From the NCBI GenBank assembly GCA_973895155.1, contig OZ316899.1, forward strand, positions 15,624,001-15,688,000: DNA of 64,000 bases, given 5' to 3'. Made by a program: the position numbers and the translations under genes. Numbering within the stretch: the first letter of the stretch is position 1; each line of letters starts with the position of its first letter. Shown one piece after another: positions 1-13,330 of the stretch. A model generated the notes under the pieces. It was not told where the DNA came from and ran no database searches. It saw only the letters and a program-made list of their open reading frames with translations. This DNA is from Marsupella aquatica. Its lineage: Eukaryota; Marchantiophyta.

Positions 1-990
1 GCAAATTGGACTGAAAGTGGAGATGGTTAGGATTTCACTCGACTTCCCCAATACGGAAGTTTGGACATTCATTGGAGACTAGGAAAGGATCCACTAACTT
101 TCGACCCACTCAGCTTAGCATCCCTCACTTGGAGGGTAGACCAAGGTTATCCATTGGATGTGTGTCATTGGTTTAGAGACCGACCAAGTGTACTCTCATC
201 TACACATTTATTAAACTTACATACACAAGGTGGAATCCTCAAGTTACAATCATAGATAACACACAACACAGTACGCACACAATGAACGAGGATGTCAATT
301 GGATCCACGATCTCTCTGTACTTGCCCGACATTCATCGTCCCCCTGTTCCACCAAAAGACCATGCTAAACATGCTACTCCTACCCAATGACGCAATTCCA
401 CTCCAGTGGCCTGAGGTAGATGATCCCACCCGCACAATTCCCCAAACTCCACCCGCACAATTCGCACGGCCCCTAAACCCTAAATTCCCAGCCAGCTCTT
501 CCGACGCTCTTACCCGCTCGCTGCAAGCTCCTTGGGGATATAAATTTCTTCACCTATAACTAGCAACAACCTCCTTGGGAAGTTCTTCACCTATTTAACT
601 AGGAACTACTACTAAAGTCTAAAAATTGCAGAGTATTCTTTGTTACCGTCCAGTCACGCCTAATGTGCGGTATTATTACTTTGTGAGAAATTTACTCATT
701 AAAGCGAACTAAACACTTTCACTAACGACAAGCAACGCTTATGCAATTTACCTACTTCGGTTCTTTCTTTTATTTCTTTACTTAATTTTACATTCTTCGC
801 CTAAGTATACATCTCCATCAAGCTCCGAGTCTCCTTCATCCAACGTGACCCAATTGACCCTTCGACCTGAGTTTCCTTGGGGGACCGGAGCTCAACCCCG
901 GCTTCACATTATTCTTGACTGACAGACGTTGACCAAGTACTCGGCCAATCCCTTGGTGATATTCTTCCAAAACTGCCTTCCCCCTTGTAC
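1..990. other. intergenic, no gene supported
   Basis: I see no convincing coding sequence here. The one recognisable element is a short interstitial telomere-like tract (two CCCTAAA units) at about 471-484. The right edge runs into the 3' end of the decayed family A copy on the minus strand. Confidence 0.5.
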
Positions 991-991
991 T

Positions 992-3120
992 TCACCCATT
1001 GGGTCTGCCGATGAACTTATGCAGCTGTTTCAATTGGGTGTCCGCCTGCGATTTCAGATGTTCAACATCTCCACTCAATCTCTCGGCTTCGTTCCCCGCC
1101 TCATTTCTCTCTTCCGTCCTGCACGCTAACTCGACCTCAGTCTCCTTCAATTGAGCCTTAGCTTCCTTCAAGTGATCTTCAAGCCATTTATTCTCGGCCG
1201 CAGCTTCCTTCAATTGATCTTCAAACAATTTCTTCTCGGCCAGCATCTTAACGATCCTCAGCTTTGACTCCAGCTCTTCCTTAACCACAACAGCAACCAA
1301 GTCAGCCACCTCACCACTAGGGGAAAATATTGTGTTTGTCTTTGACTCCTTAAGTTTATTAAACATATTACCGTCGAATTCAACGATCCTAAGGTATTCC
1401 ATCGACGAGGGTTGGATCGTATGAATTGCACAAACTACTCGCTCCTCATCCCGGACCCTTGCCGGAAACTTGAAGTGCTTGCTTGGAACCTTCATTTTGG
1501 ATTGCCATGGACCCCCTGGCATTCTCCCTCCAAATTCACAATGGCACCCTAAACACTCTTGGTACGCTTCTTCGGACCCCTTACCACTAGTAGGAAAAGC
1601 GGGCTCTTGTAGCGTCGGCTCCGACATGGCTGAATGCCGTTGCCGGACTTTGCCTTGGTTCTACACCTTTATTCCCTGTATCCCAAAGTCCTCATTCGAC
1701 GTCTCCCCACGCAATTCCCGATATCATACTCGATCGGTGACCTGGAACTTGCCTCAACAGCGCCGCCTCTTCTTGCACCTCTTGCTTTGGCTTCGAGCCC
1801 ATGCCCTGTTGTACTACCACCTTCCTTCTGCCCCTGTTTATTTGCCCTTGTGCATTGCCGACTAACAGGTTCATCCACTTCAGCTTGCGTTGGTGAACTA
1901 CCACTCGGACATGATTCTTTCTCAGGCACCCAGTCATCTGGACTAAGCACCTCCAGGAGTGGCTTCTTAAAATCCTCGGCGCTTGTTGCTACCAACGGAG
2001 AAGATGTATTCTCCTCTTGCTCAGCTGGTGTCGTCTGCAATCTGCTGGCTGCTATCTCATCTACCATACCGCTTATTCCCAAAATCTCCCTCCGACCATA
2101 CTTGCATATCATCGGCAAATGATATGATAGCTTGGAAACAGCTCCCGAAAGAGCTCCATCCGCTATAACCTTGCGGTTAGAATTTAACTCGTCCATTCAA
2201 TAGTTTCCTATAAAGAAACCCACAGTAATCTCTAACCTCCCCTAGATTCTGTCCTAAAAGCACCTGGTTCTTACCTATCTCAGTTTGACTGTTGGTAAAC
2301 CACAATGTAACCCGAAGGAAATCCAACAATTCCCAAAACTGCTTGTTGGTGCACTGAGTTTGAAAGAACCCGTTCATTTTTGGTGGCCCTTCAAAGTTGT
2401 CCCTTTTCTATCTTAGCCACCACCCGTTGTTTGATTTTGTTAGTTTGACCTTGCCGTAAGCCAAACACCTCTGACACTACCCGCATGTTCAATACAAATT
2501 CCCGGCCATAGACACGAGTCACTTTTTTGGCAGGATCCCAATTACCTATGAACTCCATCAACTCCCGCTGGCTTGCATCGTTTTGTAGCCAGGGTAATCT
2601 GATAAAATCTTCTAACCCTGAATCGTTCATTAAACTGGGGTCACGCTTATCTGTACATAATGCCTTGAACACATTGTCCTCCCGAGGAAACGAAAGCCAC
2701 TGCTTGTCGGGTACCGCATCAATCCACTCATTCCGCTCCAGCTTTTCGGGTGTTGTCAATGCAATGACCTCGGCTTCACACTCGTCAACCTCGTCCGCTT
2801 CCTCTTCACGCCCACCTCGTGCATCTTGAGCCCTCCTACCACACCCGCCTTTTGCGCTAGACGTTGGTTTGATGTTCTCCTCGTCTTCTTCCCATGCTAT
2901 TCCGGCGACCCCACTTCACTCTCTGCTTCCCGTTTCTTCCCCGCTATTGCAGCCGCGGCACAAGCCATGTTTGTCTTCATTATTAGTATTGTTGCTGGAT
3001 GTTATGAGTCCTCAACTCCGACAACCGTAAACATTTCGACAACGGCGTGGTGTGATACCAATCATGCTCCACGCAACGATACATGCTGCTCTGCTTCATG
3101 CTTTGCAGTCGTCCGTCGTC
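992..3120 (-). pseudogene. decayed family A coiled-coil / mobile-domain-like protein, copy 1
   Basis: On the minus strand the pieces read in order. At about 3000-2760 is a basic N-terminal stretch. At 2759-2391 is a globular domain with LEDFIRLPWLQ, ELMEFIGNWDP, VYGREFVL and SEVFGL. The same protein continues in another frame at 2377-2177 (NGFFQTQC, DFLRVTLW, EIGKNQVLL) and again at 2196-1669 (KLSYHLPMICKYGR and a polar linker). The final piece, 1627-992, is a heptad-rich coiled coil (KKLFEDQLKEAAAENKWLE). The order matches the better-preserved copy at 59648-62829. The RLPWL..., FGL... layout loosely recalls the plant mobile domain found in transposon-derived plant proteins; that is a resemblance, not an identification. 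Frame changes at about 2390 and 2190 make this a broken gene. Function unknown; a gag-like or DNA-binding role in a mobile element is possible. Confidence 0.7.
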
Positions 3121-4179
3121 AAACAACAACTCTTCCAACAGATCGATAAGTGGTTTACCCCACGAAAACAAGTTGGATATATGTGGAGCTTTAGGGTTTG
3201 GAGATCCCCAAAGTCGCGGTTTACCCTAAACTCCCGGCTGTTTCTTGCTAGCTATAGCCCTTCCGGCTCTTGCGCCTCACGAGTAGCAACAAGCTGCCCC
3301 GCGGATTGATTAGAGGAAGACTCTAAAAATCGAACGCCTTGGTCACTTTACGCTTTGCCACGACTGGCCTCCTAGACAACCCTAAACACTGGTACACCCA
3401 CCCCTCGACCGTGTGTTGCTGTGTGGTGCTACCCATTTTATTGTTTTTGCAATACAAGAAACCAAAATGAAAACTCTTTTGTGGGAGTTTGGTTGATTGT
3501 GTGAGCTCGTTTTTTGGCCGAGGACTGGGCCGGCGACGGATGTTTTAGTTAAACGCCAGGCACGTTGCAGCGTTCACCACCGTACATTATCCTACATGAA
3601 ACACACCTGAGAAAGGATGAATAATTTGTATTGAGCTTTGGGGTTAGGACACCCACTATGGTCATTATTACCAACATGTTTAATGGCAACTATGACGTTT
3701 AATGGCATAGTAGGTAGGTCAAACAATGCTGACCGTACGAGGACGAGGATTCCTCCAACGCACTAGAAGTCACGCCCCATGTTACTAAACTTCTCAGTAG
3801 AAGAATTCATATTGGAAATTACACTTTGGAATAGGGGGTTGTTCATTTGGAAGGACCTTTCACTTTTTCCATAAACCCTTCAACCGTACCTAAACACAGT
3901 GGCGTTATGGTCAAAATAGCAAGAACAAAATCAATGGAAACATATGTATTACGCCAAAGTCTTTTGTAAGTAGCATAAGGACGACAAATGGAAATGGGTG
4001 CAATAGTATCATGCAAGTGGAATAGCTGCAATTTCCATAATTCATTTGTAATTTCTGAAGAGAGCGCACCAAAAGCACGCAATTGGAGAAAAAAGAGGAA
4101 CTCGCAGACACATGGCCCCCACTTTGCCCATTGAACAATGAACTGACCCACCAGGCGGTGTGTACTGAAAATCATGAAG
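3121..4179. other. spacer between two divergent family A copies
   Basis: This is the interval between the head-to-head copies. It holds short telomere-like motifs at about 3190, 3223 and 3379, and no gene I can support. Confidence 0.45.
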
Positions 4180-5110
4180 CCGAGCATGCATCGTTTGCAT
4201 GGGCTAAGGCCATAAACCATAACTAATAATGAAGACAAAAATGCTACGGCTGCAATAGCAGGGAAGGAACGGGAAGCAAAGAATGGGTCAGCCAAACGGC
4301 TTACACAAGAATAGTCGGATGGTATCAAAACGACGTCTAGTGGGGAAAGGGCTGGGTGTGGTAGGAGGGCTCCGGATGCACGAGGTGGGCGTACACAGGC
4401 GGAGGCTTCCGACTGAAGCGGTGGTCAATCGTCATGGCATTAGCAACGCCCCCAAAACTCCTGGAGGGCAAGGAGTGGATTTGATGTGGTACCCAACAAG
4501 CAGTGGCTTACGTTTCCTTATAATGTGTTCAAGGCATTATGTACAGGTAAGTGTGAACCCAATTTAATGAATGCTTCACTGTTAGAAGATTTTTCATGAG
4601 ATTACCTTGGCTTCAAAACAATGCATGCCAGCAGGAGTTGATGGAGTTTGTAAGTAATTGGGATCCAGTCAGAAAAGTGACTTATATCTACTGCCAAGAA
4701 TTTGTATTGGACAAGCGGGTAGTGTCAGAGGTGTTCGACTTACGGCCAGGTAGAACCGACCAAATTGAACAACGGATGCTGGCTAAGATAGAAAAGTGGG
4801 ATGACTTTGAAGGGCCACCTAAAGCAAACAGAATTTTTGGATTTCCTTCTGGTTACACTCTGGTCTGCGGACAGTTGAACAAACATAGGTAAGAACCAAG
4901 TGCTCTTAGGGCAGAATGTAGGGGAGCGAAGAGATTACCGTGGGTTTTCTTTACAAGAAACTATTGGATGAGATACATTCTAGTCACAATGTCAATGCAG
5001 TTGGAGCTGTTTCCAAGCTATGTATCATATCATTTGCCGATGATAGCAAGGATGGTCGGAGGGGGATTTTGGGGATGGTATCATGGTAGGACACGCCCAA
5101 ACCAAAACAA
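4180..5110 (+). pseudogene. decayed family A protein, copy 2 (partial)
   Basis: This plus-strand copy is collinear with copy 1 on the opposite strand. Shared pieces include MHEVGV and YPTSSG at 4370-4510, CSRHYVQ near 4530, RLPWLQNNACQQELMEF and VSNWDP from 4596, then SEVFDLRPG and LAKIEKWDDFEGPPK. Beyond 4830 the nucleotide match to copy 1 continues (GGATTTCCTTC, GTAAGAACCA, the YHLPMI segment near 5030), but the frame changes. The bases that encode NGFFQ...FWEL in copy 1 are missing. The coiled-coil half is absent after about 5110. Stop codons follow the CSRHYVQ segment. It is a truncated pseudogene in inverted orientation to copy 1. Confidence 0.7.
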
Positions 5111-6965
5111 ACTGAACGGCAGAGAGGGCTGGAGCGGTTTATGGTCGGCCTACCAAGAAAGAAGACTCGGAAAAAATCAGTGGGAAGGGCATATGTCGTC
5201 TCGCCGCCGCAGACCAAAAGCACCTGAAGGCCTAAACAAACACCAAAACATAACAACCCCAACACTGGAATGGACTAATAATTGATTAACATCACCGGGA
5301 AGAAGTTTAGGCATCAGCACCTTCATCAAACTCGGGCCTCCCATTCTTGTATAATGGCGTCCAAAATTTCTCCTTTTGTAGCCTTCATCTCGGCCACCTC
5401 CTGTAACCTGAATCAACTGCAACATTTTTTTACTCACTTGTGAGTGAAATTGTTTGGGATGAGTCCCTCAAAGAGACCTCCCCAACCCAAAAATTCCATG
5501 CTTAGTACACTTCCCTATTTCGTACCATTGCGAGCATCGTGTCACACACATGACATTCGCATTTGCCTACCCCATGGTGAAGAGGCACAAGACCGGAATT
5601 GGAGAGATGACACATGCGCAAGAACACTAAGCGCCAACTCCACTAACTCTTCGGAGGAATTGGGAAGGACGAATTGACTTGGTTGTGTGGGCGTGGAACC
5701 CACGTTCTTGCACGAGTTTGACCGGCAATTCCAGACGGCAACCAGGATTATCCATCCAAGCCTATTCCAGGCTAACCCTAAACTAGCAACAACAGCACCC
5801 TAAACCCGGGCGTACTATCGTCTCTTTGATTCTAGTGTCCCGCCTCTGGATGTATTTGCCATCGCCAACAACACAACACAACACTAAAGACTTGGTGGGT
5901 CTCTCAGCCCCGTGACCCAGTACCAGTCGCGCTGAACAACACCAGCATCAATCTCTCCAATCATGGTCAGTACTGAACTAGAACTTTGAAAGCTCCATTC
6001 AACCGATGGCAGCAGGGTGTTGCTTGGCGATGTGCACGTGCCTTGCGTACGTACTTTGCATACTCCCTCCATTGATTGTTGTCAGCTCCCATAATCAAAT
6101 CAACACGCAATTGAACCAACCTTTCCCAGGTATGGACGGCACATGCCTAAATAAAAATAAATCATGTTCGTCATTGCCGAAGAACCACGACAATGCTGCT
6201 CAACTTAACCTGGGAGTTCATTCTCATAGTCAATAACAAGACACCAGATTATGAGGAGTAGACATGGCGACTGCATCAACTTGGCAAAATGGACGTTCAG
6301 AGCGAGTGAGCGACTCCTGAACTCCAGGGCAAATTAAATAAGTGGGTCTTTCCCCCAAAAAGTTGCCAAGTAGCTATGTAGCAATAAAATTAGTCAAAAC
6401 CAGTATATTTGTGTAACAAGAGATGTCCTCTCTGGAAAGCAGGATTCCACAAAGTTTTGTTTTTGTTAGCTCCGCAACAACAATCTCATTAACATGAGCA
6501 ATGCTCTGTAAAATAAACAAAGATTTGGGCTAGTCTTAAAGCCATTTCCCCAGTGGCAATTGTTTCCTTGGTTGATGAGTCATTTTGTTGCTTGCTTCAC
6601 ACCCTTCTCGCGGGGACTAAACATAAAAGAATATTTATGAGGAAATTAAGTTCATTTGGTTTCCCAACTTTCAGCACACCTACTTGAGCCGCTATGAGTA
6701 ATATTTGAAGCACCCAATGTACTCAAAGTTTCCTCTACAATAAGGCCAGACAAGGTATGTAAGGACCTAAATGCACCTTACATTTAATATTTTTTATTGA
6801 GGCTTTGTTACACTTACATATGCAATTCTGCAAGACAAATGAGGTCACGCAAAGGCAGAGCGCTGGCGATGGGCACTGCTAGTTGCATGCTACTAAATGG
6901 TGACCGAATTGGCCAAATCCTCCTCACCCTCGAACAATTGGGAAATAGTGGTGAAGGCAGTGGTT
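5111..6965. other. intergenic, no gene supported
   Basis: Short open frames here show no family resemblance or coding bias I trust. Telomere-like CCCTAAA motifs occur at about 5775 and 5797. I see nothing else. Confidence 0.45.
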
Positions 6966-6972
6966 GTTCATG

Positions 6973-7036
6973 GTATGTATGTATGTATGTATGTATGTAT
7001 GTATGTATGTATGTATGTATGTATGTATGTATGTAT
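6973..7036. repeat. (GTAT)n microsatellite
   Basis: About sixteen tandem copies of the tetranucleotide GTAT. Because 4 is not a multiple of 3, all frames stay open through it, which creates apparent small proteins of repeated Tyr-Val-Cys-Met or Tyr-Ile-His-Thr on both strands. Confidence 0.97.
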
Positions 7037-7039
7037 GCT

Positions 7040-7940
7040 GGATGCAATGATAAACGATGGGAATAATGTCGTGCAATCCGTGAATGTGTCTGTACCAATT
7101 GGGAAGAATGGAGGGAGCCTTGAAAACATTGAGGTATTTTTCCTGTACAACGCGTACATAGCTGCACAATCCAGGTGGTTGTTCGGTCTGTCTCGCTATG
7201 TTACTTATTTCTATTATTAATTTGGGTCTCTCCTAAACTTTGATGCACCCTAAACCCTAAACGTCAACGATGGTCGCCGTTTGATGCGACACACCCCAAA
7301 ACCATAAACTTCAAAGGCTGTTTGCTTTTCTTCCGTCCGACAGAATGTAGTGCTCAAATTGCAATCGGCCGCCAGTGTGACCGCCGCATTCCACCTAACC
7401 AAGCCCTGTTGGGCAAGTGAGTTTCCGGTCCGGTTTCAGGATTAACAGACTAAGGTAACCACCAAGCAATAAGCCTTACAGCTTTTGCGGAATTGCTTTT
7501 GCCATTTTTTCTACATGACATTCTTGTAGAGAAAAGAATAGACGGCACCAGCTCACATTACAGAGTAGAACAACAACCTCCCCTTGACAGTTGAGCAAAG
7601 TTAGGAGGCAAAAGCCATTCTAAATGTGCCACGGTTGAATTTTCCAATCATTATTGTATTTTCCGTGCGTCTATGTCCACGGGCAGAAGCAGCCACTCGC
7701 TCACCGCGCTGTAATAATCATGCCATCATATCGCTTTCACCTAGACCCTCAGGCCGGCCACACCCCGGTCTGGTTCCACCATTACCCTAAACTTGCCCTC
7801 AATCTGACTACAATGAACGAGGTGTATAAGAGTACTATACTATATTCTGTAATGAGTGATTTTCCACTTTGTTCTTTCGCAGGATGTGAACGCCTTGTGT
7901 TTCAAAAAACAATTTAGATCCATGTTTAGGGTTTCATATA
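7040..7940. other. intergenic with telomere-like motifs
   Basis: No gene seen. Telomere-like tracts lie at 7247-7261 (two units), about 7784 and about 7925. Confidence 0.45.
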
Positions 7941-8812
7941 GCCCGATGCCCGTGCGTTGCACGAAAGATGTTGAGGTGATTAAAACATGCTGGGATGAGA
8001 AAAAGATGCCAAGATGATAAAAGATGTCATGAGAAAAATGATATTGAACCGACAAAAGATGTGATGTGAGCTTCAATTTAGGCAGGATAATACAATTTTT
8101 TATAATGTTTGATTTGTATTATGTAAACCCATTGCCCGTGTGCTGCACAATTGTCATTACAGCCATTTTAATTTTGCAATCAATTATCATTGTGACCATT
8201 TCATTGTTGTGGCCATTTCATGTTTGGGGGGCCATTGTGCGCTTGGTCAATATGGTTATTGCAAAAAAGAATTTAGGATTCGGCGTTATTGTAAGTTGAA
8301 AGAAATATTGCATAGAGAGTAAGAAAAAGTAGGAAATATAGTTCAATCTCCCCTCAATAGCCTCTTTTCCACTTCATATAAATAATATCTTTTCAACTCA
8401 AAAAAGTCTAATTTGTATTGTCCCCTTTCCTATAAGTTTACTTTGGGGTGAATGGGGTAAGCATGTGTCCAAAAGTGATGTGGGGTCTACTTAGATTTTC
8501 TTGTTAGACCCACCTACCCATTATAGCCACATGTCACTCACATTCAATTTCCAATACTCTTCATATTGGAATCAATTTAATGGATATCAGTGCCATAGTC
8601 CAGGTGTGGGTGGAAGCACGTGTTTGCCCCAAGCTATAGTAGCACATCCATTATTCTTCTCACCAGATCTCATGGACGGGAATATTTAAGTTTTAAATCC
8701 AAGGGTCATAATAAGTACCCTCCAAAACTGCAATTTGTAAGCAGACGATAAGTAAAAAAAACAAAACGGGATTGTGTATTATAGCAAATAGATAGATAGA
8801 TAGATAGATAGT
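7941..8812 (+). repeat. dispersed repeat family, copy 1 (minisatellite head, GATA tail)
   Basis: The segment opens with a small hairpin motif CCCGTGCGTTGCACG at about 7950, followed by GATGTTGAGGTGA-type short repeats. It ends in a (GATA)n tract at about 8788-8811. The stretch 8330-8760 is recognisable in reverse complement at 16100-17240: the segments reading GGGTCATAATAAGTACCCTC, GCAATTTGTAAGCAGA and ATTCAATTTCCA have clear counterparts there. No protein is encoded. It is probably a non-autonomous mobile element; I could not fix exact ends or a target duplication. Confidence 0.6.
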
Positions 8813-11690
8813 GCCCCCGACTCGACCCTCGCGTAGGCAGATTCTAGGTTGTATGGTGTACTTTAAGTTATTGCCGAAGGGGTGGAGCATAGGGAAGCAG
8901 CAAACCCAAGCCAAGATTATGTATCCGGACTAGTCTTCTCCCTTGATGAGTGCCTATGGCTCCCGACCACTCGAAGAAACGCAACATAAACCTGATTCGC
9001 ACCGGGATGTCATACCATATCATCTCACAATTGTCCAGACGAATGGCCCTCTTGTTGATCCCAGCTACAAGCAAAATAATACGAAGGGTTTCTAACCCCA
9101 TAGCTTCATTGACCTCAATAATCAATACTTTCACTAACTCTGGAATATTATAGTCCACCCTAAATTTTGATAGTGTACTTTTGGGAAATTGTATGCTTTT
9201 TAGATAAGGCTTTTCTTCCAGATACTTCAGCACCAATTTTGGAAACCCTAAACCCTACACCTTTTGAGACATAACATAAGAAAAGGGGCTAAGGTCCACA
9301 GGGGATTCCTTGAAGTACGTCGTTAACTTCATCAGAATGAGTTTTTTTTTAGAGAGAGACCAGCCACGAAAAGCCACACCACAAGGGAGAACCCTAAACC
9401 CTAAACCCTAAGCCATTTTATCGATGCCTAGATTGAGCACATGGAACTCCGCTTTGCTGAACAAGTACTTCCACAATCCGTTTAGCAAAGACCATCTGAA
9501 AAGCACAAGCCACCTAACCAGGCCCTAGTACATTGTTGTGCATACAAGAATTCTACATGTCTTGTTGTCAGGGAGGAGTATGATAGACAGAGGACTTTGC
9601 ACAGGCCGTTCATCCGCACTCGAGAGCGAGTCGCTCTCTTTCACCAACACACGCGATAGGAGAAGGCATCATGAAAACAAAGGCTCCTCTATACTCTCTC
9701 CTCCCATACCACATGCAGAGGGAGAAAGAATCGAGTGAAAAGAGGCTCTTTTCTGCCGAAGACCAAGTCGCTCTAGAGATGGACGGGCAAGGAACAAGGG
9801 GATTGCAAATGAAAGAGCACCAACATCCAATTTACATAGACACTTGAACACATAAAGATGAGCTTGGGATGTTCATAGGAAACATATGTGCCTAACAAGA
9901 ATCCTGGTTGATGTTGGCGTAGGCATCCCTGAAACCAACCTCCCATGCTCAGAAAAACCCAAGCCTCCGAGGCAAACAACATTAAGGCGGAAAATGCAAG
10001 CACTTTTGGTTTGCACCTACACACAAATGCACACTATCAACTAACAAATTCCTACACGATGATTGCATCCGCACCAGAAAAACCTCCAAAAACACCTCCG
10101 ACAGCTGACTCAATAATGCCTCAATCATTCCAGGATGATGGCATCCACTGGTCGGTGTCCGCATTATCACTATCCAGAAATTCTTTAGACCACTCTCTGA
10201 GCTTCGTTTCTTCTTCAAAGGTCCGTAATACTCTGCCAAATGCTCTTTTTTCTCATGACGCCTAATCTTTTGACATTCCTCCCGATGGTTCCTCTTTCGT
10301 TGCTCCTCCGCTACCTTTGAAGGCTTCTTTTGTTTCTCTTTCTTTTCCTCCCCCACCTCTAGTCCTTGGTCTTGTCACGAATAACCACAGTTTGGTTGCT
10401 AAGAGGAGGAATGGTTGTTATTTTTGCAGCATCTCCAGAGTCAAAACTATCGGACTCTGCCTATAATGCACTAGTACTCTTCTCTGCATGCAACGCCAAA
10501 GAGCTCTTCACTCGTCTCCCAGGTGCCATCATGAAAGTTTAGGAAAATCACAACGATCCAAAATGGTTGCCAAGCGCTCAAGGAGAGATCAAAAGCGCAT
10601 TGATCAAAAGCAGACTTTAAACCTTTAACCTCCGTCATGCAGCCAATTGAGCTCATCCTAGCCGAATCCCGTGACCCGGCGCCAACCCATCATCTTGGCC
10701 ACAACGGACACCAGCCAAAGGTCGACATGCACGCCATTGCAGTCAATGTGACATTGAGTACAAGTACACACCTTTCACTTTCAGAAGGTCAAAATGATGG
10801 GCCTAGTGCTAGGTAGTCCCTACACAAGCCTCGTGCGGTAAATGATTGGAACCAACCAGCTCCAACCATCCCCTCAACACAAATTGAGGGTCGCCCATTG
10901 TACTCCCATAGTCCTGAACCCGACAATTAGCAAATTTAGGCTTCATGTGACCGCCCTGTGTTTCAAAACGCAATTTAGATCCGTCATATGTATGATATGA
11001 CATAGGTCATGATAGTGCCCTAACATGACCCTCGCGTAGGCAGGTTCTAGGTTGTATGGTATACCCTAAGTAATACCCGTGTAAACTTGCCCTCAATCTG
11101 ACTGTCATGAAAGAGGCGCACAAGAGTCTCGCGATGTCTGCCGTCAGGTCACTGTGAAGCGGATTGATGTGAGCCCCCCTATGTTTCAAAAATCATTTGG
11201 ATCCGTGACATAGGTGAATGAGACTAATGTTTTCAGTGTCCTAATATTGACACTCGAGGTCGGACAAAACAATTCCCCAAAGGATACAATTAACAATGCT
11301 GCTGCCTGTCGAAATCTCTGTATGCTGCTGCTGCGTCGACAACATGCTGCTGGACCTCGCCCTCGAGTTCCATATGTGGATTCCAAGCAAAAACAGGGTG
11401 TGACTTCAGCTTTGCAACCCTCGAAGTTTGTTTTAGGGGTACCTTGTATTTTACAGTTACAGTTCATGGGCCGCATCTCCAATAAACTCTATCGAATGAA
11501 AACCATCTTTTTTTATGAAGGGCGGTTTGTCTGTCAACCTCTAAATTTTTTTAATATAACACACCACCAAATAGCCAACACCCTAAACTCTCACCTACCA
11601 CCACAAAAACTCAACCTCACAAAGCTAAATGCTAACTCTAAAACCTAACCCCCATCCTGCAGATATAGGGTTTTAGGGTCTAAACCCTAT
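8813..11690. other. intergenic with interstitial telomere-like tracts
   Basis: No gene supported. Telomere-like tracts at about 9243 and 9391-9411 (three consecutive units) stand out, with another at about 11580. Short related segments recur at 8830-8870 and 11030-11080 (CTCGCGTAGGCAG followed by TTCTAGGTTGTATGG), so part of this interval is itself duplicated repeat sequence. Confidence 0.5.
9391..9411. repeat. interstitial telomere-like tract
   Basis: Three consecutive CCCTAAA units, the plant-type telomere repeat, within non-coding DNA. Confidence 0.9.
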
Positions 11691-11714
11691 AACATATACT
11701 ATGTAGTCTACACT

Positions 11715-12000
11715 ATGAATTTGCCTCATGCCTGTGGGTTGACGAAAGATGTAAGGGAGAAAATCAAATGAGCAAAGCTGTCAAGGAGACAAACAAAAAA
11801 CTATGAGGAGAGAAAAAGATGTCGAGGGGAGAAAATATTTCGAGGACAGAAAAGGTGCCGAGGTGAACAAAACATGTTGAGGGGAGCAAAACATGTTGAG
11901 AATAGAAAATGATGCCAATATTATTGAGAGCAAAAGATGTCAAAGTCAAAGAAGCGTTTAGGGAAGTCATTCACAGAAAGTGTTGTCGGGAGAAAATGTT
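11715..12000 (+). repeat. AAAGATGTCGAGG-type minisatellite tract
   Basis: Degenerate tandem units of about 20 bases around GAAAAGATGTCGAGGGGAG and GCAAAACATGTTGAGG. They begin after a diverged copy of the GTGCGTTGCAC hairpin motif. The tract is related to 7950-8060 and 13890-14300 on this strand, and to 17290-17510 and 18350-18850 on the other. It is non-coding. Confidence 0.6.
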
Positions 12001-12529
12001 TCAAAATGGGAGTTTGTTGAAGAGAAAGCGTTGTGGTTGTGGAACATTGCGGGTTAAGGTTTAGGGTTTCAACCCTAAATTAGTTTTGTCAATCAAACCA
12101 ATTGCCAAGAAAAAGTTGTCATTTAGGGTTTAGGGTTTCAAAAGTTGTTCAATGAGTGAACCTCAATTCATCTCAAGTCAATCTATTCAATTGAAAACCC
12201 ATGCCAAAAAGTACTCTATCAACTGACTATAGCTTAGCCAACATTTGTGTACTCTAGCTACACTCTTTTACAGTATTTAGTCTCACACACTCTAATTACT
12301 GTGAGGGTATGTTTGAGGTAAGTGACGGTAATTAGGGTGTGTGACACTAAATAATATGGTGTGACACGAATTGTGGTCACAAGTCAAATAGTGTCACACA
12401 CATTTAAAGTTAATAGTTAAAAGTTGCTTATAAGAAATTAAAAAATGCGCACAATATTTTATTACAGTTTACAAATTTTACTACTCAAACATTGAGGGAA
12501 CTTCATAAACTTATAACTCCTTCCATGTA

Positions 12530-12555
12530 CCCTAAACCCTAAACCCTAAACCCCA
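12530..12555. repeat. interstitial telomere-like tract
   Basis: Three to four CCCTAAA units inside the 12257-13390 element. Confidence 0.85.
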
Positions 12556-13303
12556 AATATTGAGCAAACTTCAGATATTTATAACTCCTCCTAACATTTG
12601 CAGTTTGGGGTTCCTGAACCACATTGAGCAAACAAGATCTGTTTGCTTCACTTCCATCATCAACTATGAATAGCTCATGTTGTCTCACTTAAGCTACAAA
12701 CTAACAATCTTTTCAATCTCCTACAATCTGTCCCCTGTGTGTCATCCTTGCAAGACGGCGTACAGCCCCAGCCCCAAGAGAAGAGGGTTGAGCTGGCTCC
12801 TCACCTGGTTCACCAATATCAGGAGCCACTTCAACAGTAGCATCAATGTCAAGCCCAACTCGACTCCCTTAAAAATTCACTTGCGCAAAACTTTGCTATG
12901 ATATTCTGAAGCTCAGATGTAACTAAGTTGATTTTTCAGACTACAAACCATTGACATTTAGGGCCAAACCCTAAACCCTAAATTTTGTGCATAAGACATG
13001 TCATGTCTGTCAACAGAACTGTTCACCTCAGCTAGAGTCCCTTGCCAATGTCAAAAATCAATGTTTGCCCTCGTGTTTGCCTGGATTTATGAATTTCCCA
13101 GATGTGCCCCGTGTCCCAGTCCCCACATGTTTTGGGTCTTCATTTAACATTTTTTTAAATGCAGCAAGGATAACTTTGGAGTGAGAGCAGTTTAGGTTAA
13201 TAACACTGTCACCTCTTATTATCAATATTTTTCAATATATTAATTTATTTTCCAAAATTAAGGGTGGCGGTAAATAGTGTCAAATCAAGAGCTACCCCCT
13301 AAT

Positions 13304-13330
13304 TTGTGTGTGTGTGTGTGTGTGTGTGTG
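13304..13330. repeat. (GT)n microsatellite
   Basis: About thirteen GT dinucleotides near the right end of the 1.1-kb TIR element. Confidence 0.95.

Noticed and set aside
3843-4328. Minus-strand frame of about 161 codons with hydrophobic stretches
   Set aside because: Part of it is antisense to the family A copy 2 remnant, and no family or start context supports it.
6797-7220. Small proteins rich in Tyr-Val-Cys-Met or His-Thr-Tyr-Ile
   Set aside because: They are the GTAT microsatellite read in different frames.
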